Shown: positions 35,490 to 44,779 of the stretch, piece after piece
Position numbering within the stretch: position 1 is the stretch's first letter
Layout: every line of letters begins with the position of its first letter
Assembly: GCA_902363045.1 (NCBI GenBank)
Contig: CABIYX010000018.1
Span: forward strand, 7,130-69,801
DNA from: Clostridiales bacterium
Lineage (GTDB): Bacteria; Bacillota; Clostridia; Oscillospirales; Oscillospiraceae
Direction of reading: 5' to 3'
Length of the DNA: 62,672 nucleotides
Position numbers and translations under genes: made by a program
Notes under the pieces: generated by a model
The model's database searches: none
Seen by the model: only the letters and a program-made list of their open reading frames with translations
What the model was told of the DNA's origin: nothing

Positions 35490-38400
35490 ATGAGCGTTTT
35501 TCGATGCTACTCAGAAAAGAAGCCTGGCTTTGACGTAGAGGCCCAGGGCCTGTGCCGTCAGCTGCGGGAGCAGCTGGGGGTGGAGTCCCTGGAGTCTGTC
35601 CGGATCCTGAACCGCTATGACGCGGACCACATCGATCCCTCGGTCTATCAGGCGGCCAAGACGGTGGTGTTTTCCGAGCCTCAGGTGGATGACATCTGGG
35701 ACGAGTCCTATCCCGCTCCCGACACGGCCCACAGCGTCCTGGCGGTGGAGGCCCTCCCCGGCCAGTTCGACCAGCGGGCCGACTCCTGCGCCCAGTGCGT
35801 CCAGCTCCAGTCCGGCGTGGACCGCCCCCTCATCGCCTACGCCAAGGTCTATCTCCTGGGCGGCCAGCTATCCCAGGGAGAGCTGGAGAAGATCCGCAAG
35901 TACCTCATCAACCCGGTGGAGAGCCGCGAGGCCTCTATGGACAAGCCCGCCACTCTGGTCCGGGAGTATGCCGCCCCTGACCATGTGGCCATGGTGGAGG
36001 GCTTCACCACCCTGGACGAGAAGGGGCTGTCCAAGCTCCTGTCCGAACTGGGGCTGGCTATGGATCTGGACGACCTGAAATTTCTCCAGACCTACTTCCG
36101 CGACGAGGAGAAGCGGGACCCCACCATCACCGAGGTGCGGGTGGTGGACACCTACTGGTCCGACCACTGCCGCCACACCACCTTCTCCACCCATCTGGAC
36201 GCCGTGGACATCGACGATCCCGCGGTCAAGGCCGCCTATCAGCGGTATCTGGACGCCCGTGTGGAGGTCTATGGGGAGGAGAAAGCCGCCAAGCGGCCCC
36301 AGACCCTGATGGACATCGCCACCATCGGCACCAAGACGCTGAAAAAGCGCGGCCTGCTCCCCGAACTGGACGAGAGCGAGGAGATCAACGCCTGCTCCAT
36401 CAAGGTGTCCGCCATGGTGGACGGCAAGGAGCAGGACTGGCTGCTCATGTTCAAGAATGAGACCCACAACCACCCCACCGAGATCGAGCCCTTCGGCGGC
36501 GCGGCCACCTGCATCGGCGGCTGCATCCGGGATCCCCTCTCCGGCCGCGTGTATGTCCACCAGGCCATGCGCTTCACCGGCGGCGGCGATCCTCGGGTAC
36601 CCTTTGACCAGACCCTGGAGGGCAAGCTGCCCCAGCGGAAGCTGGCCCAGACCGCGGCGGCGGGGTACTCCTCCTACGGCAACCAGATCGGCCTGGCCAC
36701 CGGCCATGTAGCCGAGGTGTACCATGAGGGCTATATCGCCAAGCGTCTGGAGTGCGGTGCTGTTGTTGGCGCGGCCCCCGCGGAGAACGTCCGCCGGGAG
36801 CGCCCCGCCCCCGGAGACGTGGTCATCCTGCTGGGCGGCCGTACCGGCCGGGACGGCATCGGCGGCGCCACCGGCTCCTCCAAGAGCCACAACAAGAAGT
36901 CCCTGACCACCATGGCCTCCGAGGTCCAAAAGGGCAACGCCCCCGAGGAGCGGAAGATCCAGCGCCTGTTCCGGAACGGTGAGGTCACCCGCCTCATCAA
37001 GCGGTGCAACGACTTCGGCGCCGGCGGCGTGTCCGTGGCCATCGGCGAGCTGGCCGACGGCCTGGAGATCCAGCTGGACGCGGTGCGCAAGAAGTATGAG
37101 GGCCTGGACGGCACGGAGCTGGCGATCTCCGAGAGCCAGGAGCGCATGGCCGTGGTGGTGGCCCCGGAGGACGCCGCCAAGTTCATCGCCGCCGCCGAGG
37201 CGGAAAATCTGGAGGCCTATCAGGTGGCCGTGGTCACCGAGAGTCCCCGGATGGTCATGCACTGGAAGGACCAGACCGTGGCCGACCTCTCCCGTGAATT
37301 TTTGAATACCAACGGCGCGGTGAAGCACGCCGGAGTCTCGGTCCCCCAGCACAACGGGACCGCCGCCCAGGCCCCCGCCTCCCTGCGGGAGATGGCCTCC
37401 AGCCTGAAGAGCGCCAGCCGCCGGGGACTCACCGAGCGGTTCGACGGCTCCATCGGGGCGGGCAGCGTCCTGATGCCCTTCGGCGGCAAGACCCAGCGCA
37501 CCCCCGCCCAGGCCATGGCCGCCCTGTTCCCCGTCCTGCCCGGCCAGGAGACCGATCAGGCCAGCGTCATGTCCTGGGGCTGTGATCCGGAGGCCCTGTC
37601 CGCCGATCCCTACCAGGGGGCCCATGACGCCGTCTGCGCCTCCGTGGCCAAGATCGTGGCCGCCGGCGCCGATTACAGGAAGGCGTACCTGACCCTTCAG
37701 GAGTTCTTTGAGAAGCTGCGGGATGAGCCCCAGCGCTGGGGCAAGCCCTTCTCCGCCCTGCTGGGTGCTCTGGACGCCCAGCTGGAACTGGGGGCCGCCG
37801 CCATCGGCGGTAAGGATTCCATGTCTGGCTCCTTCCTGGACAAGGACGTCCCCCCCACCCTCATTTCCTTTGCTATCGCCCCCATTCAGGCGGGCGAGGT
37901 CCTCTCCCCCGAGTTTAAGGCGGCGGGCCATTCCGTTTACCTCTTTGCCCCCGCTGGCCGCTCCGCGGACAGCATGAAGGCCGCTTGGGAGGAGTTCCAT
38001 GGCCTGTGCCAGAGCGGGAAGGTGAAGGCCGCCTGGGCCGTGGAGAACAGCCTGGCCGAGGCCGTGATGAAGATGTCCTTCGGCAACCGGATCGGCTTCC
38101 AGGCCGGTATGGAGGACGTCAGCTGGTATCTTCCCCAGGTGGGCGGCATCGTGGCCGAGCTGGCCGAGGACGTCAACCTGCCCCATGCCCGCCGCATTGG
38201 CGAGACCACCGAGGTCCCCATGATCGCCCTGCCCGGTGAGGCCGTGTCCATTGACGAGCTGCTGACCCTTAACGACGCCGTTCTGGAGCCCGTCTACCCC
38301 ACCAAGGCCGGCACCACCGAGACCGTTGCCCCCATCGCCTGGGACAAGCGCTCCGTGGCCGTCTGCAAGCACAAGGTGGCCCATCCCAAGGCGGTCATCC

Positions 38401-39179
38401 CCGTATTCCCCGGCACCAACTGCGAGTACGACACTGCACGGGCCTGCGTCCGGGCGGGCATCGACCCAGAGATCGTAGTGGTGCGCAATCTGACCACCGA
38501 TTTCCTCACCCAGTCCGCCCAGGCCCTGGAGCAGGCCATCCGCGCGGCTCAGATGGTGGTCATCCCCGGCGGCTTCTCCGGTGGCGACGAGCCCGAAGGC
38601 TCCGGCAAGTTTATCGCCTCCTTCCTCCGCTCCCCCGCCCTGGCGGACGCCATCATGGACCTGCTGAAAAACAGAGACGGCCTGATGCTGGGCATCTGCA
38701 ACGGCTTCCAGGCTCTGGTGAAGCTGGGTCTGGTCCCCTACGGCGAGATCCGGGATATGGATGAGACCTGCCCCACCCTGACCTATAACCTCATCGGCCG
38801 CCACCAGTCCAGCTATGTGACCACCCGGGTAGCCAGCGTGAACTCCCCCTGGATGCTCAAGAGCCAGGTGGGCGACCTGCACACCATTCCCATCTCCCAC
38901 GGCGAGGGCCGCTTCGTGGCTCCCCAGTCCGCCCTGGAGTCCCTGATCGCCAACGGCCAGGTCGCCACTCAGTATGTGGACGCCGCCGGCCAGCCCACCA
39001 TGGACATCGCCTTCAACCCCAACGGCTCCATCAGCGCCATCGAGGGTATCTTCTCCCCCGACGGCCGCGTGATGGGCAAGATGGGCCATCTGGAGCGCCG
39101 CGGCCAGTATGTGGGCGTCAATATTCCCGGCAGCAAGCACCAGCCTCTCTTCGAGTCCGGCGCCGAATATTTCAAGTGA
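35490..39179 (+). CDS. purL: Phosphoribosylformylglycinamidine synthase, single-chain
   Basis: Large FGAM synthase (1229 aa) of the fourth step of purine synthesis, converting FGAR to FGAM with ATP and glutamine. The synthase part contains DTYWSDHCRHTTFSTH, NETHNHPTEIEPFGGAATC and a second half with SMSGSFLDKDVPPT. The C-terminal glutaminase domain (from about residue 970) has FPGTNCEYDTARA and the nucleophile Cys in MLGICNGFQALVKLG. This is the large clostridial type in which PurQ is fused. The ATG at 35490 is 7 bp from GGAGG. Other pur genes are not adjacent. Confidence 0.95.
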   Translation: MSVFRCYSEKKPGFDVEAQGLCRQLREQLGVESLESVRILNRYDADHIDPSVYQAAKTVVFSEPQVDDIWDESYPAPDTAHSVLAVEALPGQFDQRADSCAQCVQLQSGVDRPLIAYAKVYLLGGQLSQGELEKIRKYLINPVESREASMDKPATLVREYAAPDHVAMVEGFTTLDEKGLSKLLSELGLAMDLDDLKFLQTYFRDEEKRDPTITEVRVVDTYWSDHCRHTTFSTHLDAVDIDDPAVKAAYQRYLDARVEVYGEEKAAKRPQTLMDIATIGTKTLKKRGLLPELDESEEINACSIKVSAMVDGKEQDWLLMFKNETHNHPTEIEPFGGAATCIGGCIRDPLSGRVYVHQAMRFTGGGDPRVPFDQTLEGKLPQRKLAQTAAAGYSSYGNQIGLATGHVAEVYHEGYIAKRLECGAVVGAAPAENVRRERPAPGDVVILLGGRTGRDGIGGATGSSKSHNKKSLTTMASEVQKGNAPEERKIQRLFRNGEVTRLIKRCNDFGAGGVSVAIGELADGLEIQLDAVRKKYEGLDGTELAISESQERMAVVVAPEDAAKFIAAAEAENLEAYQVAVVTESPRMVMHWKDQTVADLSREFLNTNGAVKHAGVSVPQHNGTAAQAPASLREMASSLKSASRRGLTERFDGSIGAGSVLMPFGGKTQRTPAQAMAALFPVLPGQETDQASVMSWGCDPEALSADPYQGAHDAVCASVAKIVAAGADYRKAYLTLQEFFEKLRDEPQRWGKPFSALLGALDAQLELGAAAIGGKDSMSGSFLDKDVPPTLISFAIAPIQAGEVLSPEFKAAGHSVYLFAPAGRSADSMKAAWEEFHGLCQSGKVKAAWAVENSLAEAVMKMSFGNRIGFQAGMEDVSWYLPQVGGIVAELAEDVNLPHARRIGETTEVPMIALPGEAVSIDELLTLNDAVLEPVYPTKAGTTETVAPIAWDKRSVAVCKHKVAHPKAVIPVFPGTNCEYDTARACVRAGIDPEIVVVRNLTTDFLTQSAQALEQAIRAAQMVVIPGGFSGGDEPEGSGKFIASFLRSPALADAIMDLLKNRDGLMLGICNGFQALVKLGLVPYGEIRDMDETCPTLTYNLIGRHQSSYVTTRVASVNSPWMLKSQVGDLHTIPISHGEGRFVAPQSALESLIANGQVATQYVDAAGQPTMDIAFNPNGSISAIEGIFSPDGRVMGKMGHLERRGQYVGVNIPGSKHQPLFESGAEYFK

Positions 39180-39189
39180 TCTCTTCCAT

Positions 39190-39227
39190 CTGCCGCTCCC
39201 CGGTCCGCACCGGGGGGCGGCAGTTTT
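39190..39227 (+). terminator. Terminator of purL
   Basis: GC-rich hairpin CTGCCGC-CCCCGGT/ACCGGGG-GCGGCAG (39190-39223) followed by TTTT, 11 bp after the stop. Confidence 0.8.
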
Positions 39228-39370
39228 CCACCGTCCGTCCAGTTGTTGGGGATAAAAATTTTTCTCGTCCGCTATCCAATGGAAGAAAAACGTAGTATAA
39301 TAGACGTGCTGGATCCGCTGGCAGAGGCCGGCGGCCTTTCCGAGCAACGCCCATAGGAGGGACCCATCTT

Positions 39371-40051
39371 ATGAAAACAAAATTTACCCCGGAGTACAGC
39401 GGCACTCTGCGCAGCCATCTGCTTACCGTCCCCAAGTGCATCTCTGAGTGCGGCGGCATCCGGATCTTTGGCCGGCGGATCAAATCCCTTGTCTTTTCCA
39501 CCGACGTGGCCATCATCAAAAACGTCAATGCCGACGCCATCATCGCGGTCTATCCCTTTACCCCCCAGCCCTCCATCACCCAGGCCATCATCAGCGTGTC
39601 TGAGGTGCCGGTCTTTGTGGGCGTGGGCGGCGGCATGACCAACGGGGACCGCTCCGTCCGCTTGGCAGAGTATTCGGAGCACCAGGGGGCTTCCGGCGTG
39701 GTGGTCAACGCCCCCATCTCCAATGAGACCATTGCCAAAATGAAGGCGGTGGTGGACATCCCGGTGGTCACCACCATCGTCTCCGGCGATATGGACATCG
39801 CCGGACGGCTGGCCGCCGGGGCGGACATCCTCAATGTCTCCGGCGCGTCCAGGACCCCCGAGATCGTAGCCAAAATCCGGGCGGAGTTCCCCACCGTTCC
39901 CATCATCGCCACCGGCGGCCCCAGGGAGGAGGACATCCTCCGCACCATCGAGGCGGGAGCCAACGCCATTACTTACACGCCCCCCACTACCGGCCAGCTC
40001 TTCGCCGACATCATGGTCAGCCACCGGAAAAACTTCAGCCACCAGGACTGA
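39371..40051 (+). CDS. TIM-barrel protein of unknown function
   Basis: A 226-aa protein with the rhythm of a (beta/alpha)8 barrel. Successive strand ends are visible as ADAIIAVYPF, VPVFVGVGGG, SGVVVNAPIS, IPVVTTIVSGD, ADILNVSGA and VPIIATGGPRE, ending GANAITYTPPTTGQ. The late GG segments resemble phosphate-binding loops of ribulose-phosphate-binding barrels. It is sometimes annotated only as hydrolase, a name I would not rely on. A TATAAT at 39296-39301 lies upstream but its -35 is poor. It is followed by a strong terminator, so it is monocistronic. Confidence 0.7.
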   Translation: MKTKFTPEYSGTLRSHLLTVPKCISECGGIRIFGRRIKSLVFSTDVAIIKNVNADAIIAVYPFTPQPSITQAIISVSEVPVFVGVGGGMTNGDRSVRLAEYSEHQGASGVVVNAPISNETIAKMKAVVDIPVVTTIVSGDMDIAGRLAAGADILNVSGASRTPEIVAKIRAEFPTVPIIATGGPREEDILRTIEAGANAITYTPPTTGQLFADIMVSHRKNFSHQD

Positions 40052-40055
40052 TCCG

Positions 40056-40098
40056 TTCCCGGTCTCCGGCCCGTTTCGGAGACCGGGAAATTTTTTTG
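40056..40098 (+). terminator. Terminator of the TIM-barrel gene
   Basis: Thirteen-bp stem TTCCCGGTCTCCG/CGGAGACCGGGAA (40056-40068/40077-40089) followed by ATTTTTTT. Confidence 0.9.
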
Positions 40099-40117
40099 AT
40101 TTTTTTCAGAAAAAGTG

Positions 40118-40146
40118 TTGACATTTTCCTTGCCATCCTGTATACT
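40118..40146 (+). promoter_or_regulatory. Promoter of the tRNA-Met/Glu/Val operon
   Basis: TTGACA (40118-40123), a 17-bp spacer and TATACT (40141-40146), 35 bp before tRNA-Met. Confidence 0.85.
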
Positions 40147-40180
40147 CATCCTTGCCCTGTTCGAGAGGACAGGCCAACAA

Positions 40181-40257
40181 GGCGGCATAGCTCAGGTGGC
40201 TAGAGCATACGGTTCATACCCGTAGTGTCCCCGGTTCGAATCCAGGTGCCGCTACCA
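40181..40257 (+). tRNA. tRNA-Met, elongator type (anticodon CAT)
   Basis: Acceptor GGCGGCA pairs with TGCCGCT (first pair G-U). The anticodon stem is TACGG/CCGTA with loop TTCATAC, the discriminator is A and CCA is encoded. The anticodon stem lacks the three G-C pairs of an initiator tRNA, so it is the elongator. The start is G40181. Confidence 0.93.
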
Positions 40258-40298
40258 TTTACTAAAGTTCGGACTGCGTGTCCGTTCCCATATAGAAC

Positions 40299-40373
40299 GG
40301 CCCGGTGGTCAAGCGGTTAAGACTCCGCCCTTTCACGGCGGCAACACGGGTTCGAGTCCCGTCCGGGTCACCA
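40299..40373 (+). tRNA. tRNA-Glu (anticodon TTC)
   Basis: Acceptor GGCCCGG/CCGGGTC, anticodon stem CCGCC/GGCGG with loop CTTTCAC, T-arm CGGGTTCGAGTCCCG, and encoded CCA. Confidence 0.95.
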
Positions 40374-40399
40374 CTTCTTCACTGCCGTTTCTCCTATAT

Positions 40400-40475
40400 G
40401 GAGGCATAGCTCAGCCGGTAGAGCGTCCGCCTCACACGCGGAAGGTCACAGATTCGAGTTCTGTTGTCTCCACCA
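40400..40475 (+). tRNA. tRNA-Val (anticodon CAC)
   Basis: Acceptor GGAGGCA/TGTCTCC, anticodon stem TCCGC/GCGGA with loop CTCACAC (anticodon CAC), discriminator A and encoded CCA. Last of three co-transcribed tRNAs. Confidence 0.93.
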
Positions 40476-40479
40476 GAAA

Positions 40480-40520
40480 GAAAACCACGACGAACGTCGT
40501 GGTTTTCTTCATTTTACCTT
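40480..40520 (+). terminator. Terminator of the tRNA operon
   Basis: Thirteen-bp stem GAAAACCACGACG/CGTCGTGGTTTTC (40480-40492/40495-40507), then TTCATTTTACC. Confidence 0.75.
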
Positions 40521-40564
40521 CAAAACAAACACCCCGGCCACGCGCCGAAGGCGCGTGGCCGGGG
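40521..40564 (-). terminator. Terminator of fbp
   Basis: Stem CCCCGGCCACGCGCC/GGCGCGTGGCCGGGG (40532-40546/40550-40564); the minus strand continues TGTTTGTTTTG. Confidence 0.8.
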
Positions 40565-40610
40565 TGTTGCTCTCTGTCGGGATCACTTGTCCGCCACTTT
40601 AAGATCCGTG

Positions 40611-42602
40611 TTATTCCCGGTGATCCTCCAGCACCGCACCGGCCCGGTATGCCTCCAGCAGGTCCCGCAGGGCGTCCGCCTGGGCCTGGAGCTTCTTGCC
40701 CACATCGGTCTGAGCGATCTTGATCCGGGCCTCCATGCGTTCAAATACATCCGAGCTGCTGGCGATGTCCACGTTCTCCTCGATGGCGGTCCTTTGGCCG
40801 CAGAAGGGCTGGTGGGAGACCAGGCGCAGCACCCAGGAGTTATAGATCAGGGTATAACCCGCGATGCCGGTGGTGGGCTGATAGGCCTTGCAGAAGCCTC
40901 CGTCAATGACCAGCAGCTTGCCGCCTCCCTTGATGGGGCTCTCCCCCTTCTTGGACTTCACCGGGATGTGCCCGTTGATGATGTGGCAGTGGGGCCCCTC
41001 CAGGCCGAATTCCTTCAACAGGGCGTCGCACACCGCGGGGTCCTGATAGTAGGTGTAATAGGCGTTCTTCGGCTCCGTCCAGGCGGATTCATCCTTGATG
41101 AGCCGGCGCTCGAAGGTGGTCATGCGGTCACGGCCGAAGATGGGGCTGTTCCGTCCGGCCCACAGGAACCAGAGGAAGTCCATCCCCTGCTGCCGCTCCG
41201 GCGAGCCGGGCTTGTGGTAATATGCCTGCCGCGCGGCGGTGTCGGCAAAATCAAAGAACTCCTTTCCGCTGCGGGCCCTGCCGCCCAGGGTGAAGGTGAG
41301 CAGCTGTCCGTCCTCCGTCATGGGGACACAGCCGTGGAACAGCAGATTGCCGTTGAACACCTTGTAGAGGCTGCCCTTGGAGTACAGGAAGCGGACGTGC
41401 TTTTGCAGCTTCTCACTGCGCTGGAAGGAGGCGGTGAGCTGATCGATCACGCTCTCCTCCTCCGGCGTGAGGGTATAGGGGTCCTTGGGGTCCACCGTGG
41501 GGAAGTCGGTGTCCTCCAGGGGATAGGTGACGTCCCCGATGGTGATGCAGCGGTTCTCATAGTCGATCTTGTCCAGCAGCAGCCGGTCCGCCATGTCGTA
41601 CTCCGGGTGGCGGAGCAGCTTCTGCCCCTCCAGCTTGAACAGGATGATGGTGATGGCCTTGTGCATCCGGGCGGAGAGCAGCTTATCCTTCTCGCTGTAC
41701 TGGTCGGCGTCCGGGCCGGTGAGCTTGACCGCGAAGCGGTGGACGTCGCAGTCCCGGTACTCCTCGTTGGCAAACACAGACAGGGGGCGCAGGGAGATGC
41801 CGTATCCTGTCTCGATGACCTCCAGGTTGTTGTAGTGGATGGAGTTGGCCAGCACCGTGGCCACCAGGGTGCGGGAGCCGCAGGCCGCCCCCATCCACAG
41901 GATGTCGTGGTTGCCCCACTGGATGTCCACGCTGTGGTACTCCAGCAGGGAGTCCATGATGATGTCCGCCCGGGGCCCGCGGTCAAAGATGTCTCCCACG
42001 ATATGCATATGGTCCACCGCCATGCGCTTGATCACCAGGGAGACCGCCTCAATGAACCGGTCCGCCTGTCCCAGGTCGATGATGGTGTTGATGATATTCT
42101 CATAGTAGTCCCGCTTGTCCGCCTCATCATAGTGGGTGTGGAGCAGTTCATCGATGATATAGGCGTAGTCCTTGGGCAGGGCCTTGCGCACCTTGGAGCG
42201 GGTATATTTGGAGGAGACCCAGCGGCAGATCTCAATGAGCCGGTGCAGGGTGATCCGGTACCACTCATCCATGTCCGGCAGCAGCTGGTGGAGCTGTTCC
42301 AGCTTCTCCTCCGGGTAGTAGATCAGAGTACACAGCTCATCCCGGTCCGACCGGGAGATGGTGGCGGCAAACAGATCGTCCACCTTTTCCTTGATCACGC
42401 CGGAACAGGAGTTTAAAATATGGAGAAACGCCTCATACTCCCCATGAACGTCAGAGAGAAAGTGCTCTGTGCCCTTGGGCAGGTTCAGAATGGCCTGAAG
42501 ATTGATGATCTCACTGCTGGCGGCCTGTACCGTGGGATACTGCTGGGCCAGAAGCCTTAAGTAACGCAGTTCTTCCTGGGAAAATACCTTTTTCCGTTTC
42601 AT
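40611..42602 (-). CDS. fbp: Fructose-1,6-bisphosphatase class 3
   Basis: Gluconeogenic enzyme (663 aa) hydrolysing fructose 1,6-bisphosphate. It is the Firmicutes-type FBPase of the metallophosphatase superfamily. Metal-binding motifs appear in order: HFLSDVHGEYEAF, HIVGDIFDRGPRAD, WGNHDILWMGAA and, much later, IINGHIPVK. The length matches the family (about 650-670). AGGCAATCG precedes the ATG weakly, but the start agrees with the family N terminus QEELRYLRLLAQQYPT. A promoter lies at 42644-42672. Confidence 0.95.
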   Translation of the reverse strand: MKRKKVFSQEELRYLRLLAQQYPTVQAASSEIINLQAILNLPKGTEHFLSDVHGEYEAFLHILNSCSGVIKEKVDDLFAATISRSDRDELCTLIYYPEEKLEQLHQLLPDMDEWYRITLHRLIEICRWVSSKYTRSKVRKALPKDYAYIIDELLHTHYDEADKRDYYENIINTIIDLGQADRFIEAVSLVIKRMAVDHMHIVGDIFDRGPRADIIMDSLLEYHSVDIQWGNHDILWMGAACGSRTLVATVLANSIHYNNLEVIETGYGISLRPLSVFANEEYRDCDVHRFAVKLTGPDADQYSEKDKLLSARMHKAITIILFKLEGQKLLRHPEYDMADRLLLDKIDYENRCITIGDVTYPLEDTDFPTVDPKDPYTLTPEEESVIDQLTASFQRSEKLQKHVRFLYSKGSLYKVFNGNLLFHGCVPMTEDGQLLTFTLGGRARSGKEFFDFADTAARQAYYHKPGSPERQQGMDFLWFLWAGRNSPIFGRDRMTTFERRLIKDESAWTEPKNAYYTYYQDPAVCDALLKEFGLEGPHCHIINGHIPVKSKKGESPIKGGGKLLVIDGGFCKAYQPTTGIAGYTLIYNSWVLRLVSHQPFCGQRTAIEENVDIASSSDVFERMEARIKIAQTDVGKKLQAQADALRDLLEAYRAGAVLEDHRE

Positions 42603-42643
42603 TCGATTGCCTCCTTCGATACGCTTCAGGTTCGGGTAGCCTT

Positions 42644-42672
42644 ATTATTTCATATTTAGGAGGCGCTTGCAA
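42644..42672 (-). promoter_or_regulatory. Promoter of fbp
   Basis: Minus-strand TTGCAA (42672-42667), a 17-bp spacer and AATAAT (42649-42644). Confidence 0.5.
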
Positions 42673-42820
42673 GGGATTTCAGCTCCTTTAACAAAAAATT
42701 AAACAGTCTCACGCCTGGATACGGCGTCTTTTTTGTCATTTTCCCCGTTCTGGGTTTTCCCCTTTCTATTTCAAAAAAATTGTGCTATACTGAACTATAT
42801 TTTGGCAAGGAGTGAGTTTC

Positions 42821-44200
42821 TTGGCGCAGACCCATAAAAACGAGGAGCAGCTTGCCACCGCGCCCATCGGCCGGCTCATGCTGAAGCTGGCCGTACCCAC
42901 GGTGGCAGCCCAACTCATCAATATGCTGTACAACATCGTGGACCGCATCTACATCGGACACATCCCGGATGTGGGCAGCATCGCCCTCACCGGTGTGGGC
43001 GTCACCTTCCCCATCATCACCCTGGTGTCCGCCTTCGCCGCCTTCGCCGGACAGGGCGGCGCGCCCCTGGCCTCCATCCGGCTGGGCGCAGGGCGCAGAG
43101 ATGAGGCGGAGCGGATCCTGGGCAACTCCCTGATCCTCCTGCTGGCGGCCTCCCTGCTGCTGACAGTGGGCTTCAGCATTTACAAAGAACCTATTTTGTA
43201 CGCCTTCGGCGCCTCGGACGCCACCATCGTCTACGCGGTGGACTATATCCGCATCTATCTGCTGGGGACGGTCTTCGTCCAGCTGGCCCTGGGGCTGAAC
43301 AGCTTCATCAGCGCCCAGGGAAAGGCGCTGGTCGCCATGCTCAGCGTGCTGATCGGCGCGGTGCTGAACATCATACTGGACCCCATCTTTATTTTCCTTC
43401 TGGATTGGGGCGTACAGGGCGCGGCCCTGGCTACCATCCTGTCTCAGGCCGTGAGCGCCTGCTGGGTCTTCGGATTCCTGTGCAGCCGCCACAGCGGCCT
43501 GCGGATCCGCTGGAGCAACCTCCGTCCCAACCTGCGGGTCATTGGACGCATCGCCTCTCTCGGTGTGGCCCCCTTCATCATGCAGTCCACTGAGAGCCTG
43601 GTCACTGTGGTGCTCAACACCGGCCTTCAGACCTACGGAGGCGACCTGTATGTGGGCGCGCTCACCATCATGCAGTCGGTCATGCAGATGATCGTCATGC
43701 CTGTCCAGGGCATCACCCAGGGGACCCAGCCCATTATGAGCTATAACTACGGCGCCGGAAATTATGCACGGGTCCGCCACACCTTCAAGCGTCTGCTCAT
43801 TGTCACCCTCACCGCCACCTGCTCCGCATTTCTCTGCGTTCTTCTGTTCCCCGGCCTTCTGGCCCGTATCTTCACCCCACAGGAGGAGACGATCCAGCTG
43901 GTCTCCCAGGTCATGCCCTTATTCTTCGGCGGGATCTGGGCCTTTGGGGCACAGATGGCCTGTCAGATCACCTTCATGTCCCTGGGGCAGGCCCGCACCA
44001 GCCTCTTCCTCGCCCTTCTGCGCAAGGTGATCCTGCTGGTCCCCCTGGCCCTGATCCTGCCCCGGATCACCGGCAGCGTGTTCGGCATCTTCGTCGCCGA
44101 GCCCATCGCCGATATTCTGGCCAGCGTCACTACCCTCTCCCTGTTCCTGCGCAAGCGCAAATCGCTCCTCCCCGTATCCAGCGACAAGGACCCGGAATAA
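42821..44200 (+). CDS. MATE-family efflux transporter
   Basis: Multidrug/toxin exporter (459 aa) with twelve helices. The MATE N-terminal signature PIGRLMLKLAVPTVAAQLIN is followed by LYNIVDRIYIGHIPD; the second half contains PVQGITQGTQPIMSYNYGA. TTG at 42821 is preferred because AAGGAG (42808-42813) is 7 bp upstream; the in-frame GTG at 42812 overlaps that site. Substrates cannot be predicted. A paralogue lies at 57101-58528. Confidence 0.88.
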   Translation: MAQTHKNEEQLATAPIGRLMLKLAVPTVAAQLINMLYNIVDRIYIGHIPDVGSIALTGVGVTFPIITLVSAFAAFAGQGGAPLASIRLGAGRRDEAERILGNSLILLLAASLLLTVGFSIYKEPILYAFGASDATIVYAVDYIRIYLLGTVFVQLALGLNSFISAQGKALVAMLSVLIGAVLNIILDPIFIFLLDWGVQGAALATILSQAVSACWVFGFLCSRHSGLRIRWSNLRPNLRVIGRIASLGVAPFIMQSTESLVTVVLNTGLQTYGGDLYVGALTIMQSVMQMIVMPVQGITQGTQPIMSYNYGAGNYARVRHTFKRLLIVTLTATCSAFLCVLLFPGLLARIFTPQEETIQLVSQVMPLFFGGIWAFGAQMACQITFMSLGQARTSLFLALLRKVILLVPLALILPRITGSVFGIFVAEPIADILASVTTLSLFLRKRKSLLPVSSDKDPE

Positions 44201-44207
44201 CAAATCA

Positions 44208-44248
44208 CCGCCCGCCGGAGATGTGAAGCACACATCTCCGGCGGGCGG
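44208..44248. terminator. Hairpin between convergent MATE and Nudix genes
   Basis: An 18-bp perfect stem (44208-44225/44231-44248, core CCGCCCGCCGGAGATGTG) with loop AAGCA. It probably terminates both convergent transcripts. Confidence 0.65.
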
Positions 44249-44291
44249 CTGTCTCTGCTGTCTTCTCTTTCCGGCGCCCCGGCCCTGCGGC

Positions 44292-44777
44292 TCAGGCTGG
44301 CGCTCCTCCCTTCAGATGAGTCCCGTTGAGCACCGCCTCTGCCAGCTTCTCCCCCTCATACCGCAGCTTCAGCGAGAAAAACGGCTCCTCCTCCCGGTCC
44401 AGCAGGGCCAGGAAAATGGCGTCCCCCTCCCAGTGGGGCAGCTCCAGCAGGCGGCCCTTTGGGATCCACTCCAGGACCCCCTCGTCACACTCCTTCAGCT
44501 CGCCGGTGAAGCCATCGGCGGTGAACAGGTGCATATACTCCGTGGGCCACCGGTCGGAGACAAAGGTGACGATCCCCCGGTATCGATAGCCGGTGAGCGT
44601 GAGCCCGGTCTCCTCCCGGGCCTCCCGGAGCAAACAGTCCTCCGGGCTCTCCCCGTCCTCGAACTTGCCCCCGATCCCGATCCACTTATCCTGGTTCAGA
44701 TCGTGCTTCTTTTTGATCCGGTGGAGCATCAGATACTCCTCTCCCCGGCGGATATAGCACAGTGTGGTATTGATCAT
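44292..44777 (-). CDS. Nudix hydrolase (MutT-like)
   Basis: A 161-aa Nudix-fold hydrolase. The Nudix box is complete: GGKFEDGESPEDCLLREA followed by REETGL. The sequence around it (KWIGIGGKFE, ERIKKKHDLNQ-like HRIKKKHDLNQDKW) resembles 8-oxo-dGTP diphosphatases of Firmicutes, so sanitising oxidised nucleotides is the likely job, though substrate is inferred. It begins 2 bp after the panE stop and is co-transcribed with it. Confidence 0.88.
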   Translation of the reverse strand: MINTTLCYIRRGEEYLMLHRIKKKHDLNQDKWIGIGGKFEDGESPEDCLLREAREETGLTLTGYRYRGIVTFVSDRWPTEYMHLFTADGFTGELKECDEGVLEWIPKGRLLELPHWEGDAIFLALLDREEEPFFSLKLRYEGEKLAEAVLNGTHLKGGAPA

Positions 44778-44779
44778 GG

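Noticed and set aside
35868..39347. A 1159-codon open frame antisense to purL
   Set aside because: Composition (Gly/His/Leu-rich) and overlap with an unmistakable purL show it is a shadow.
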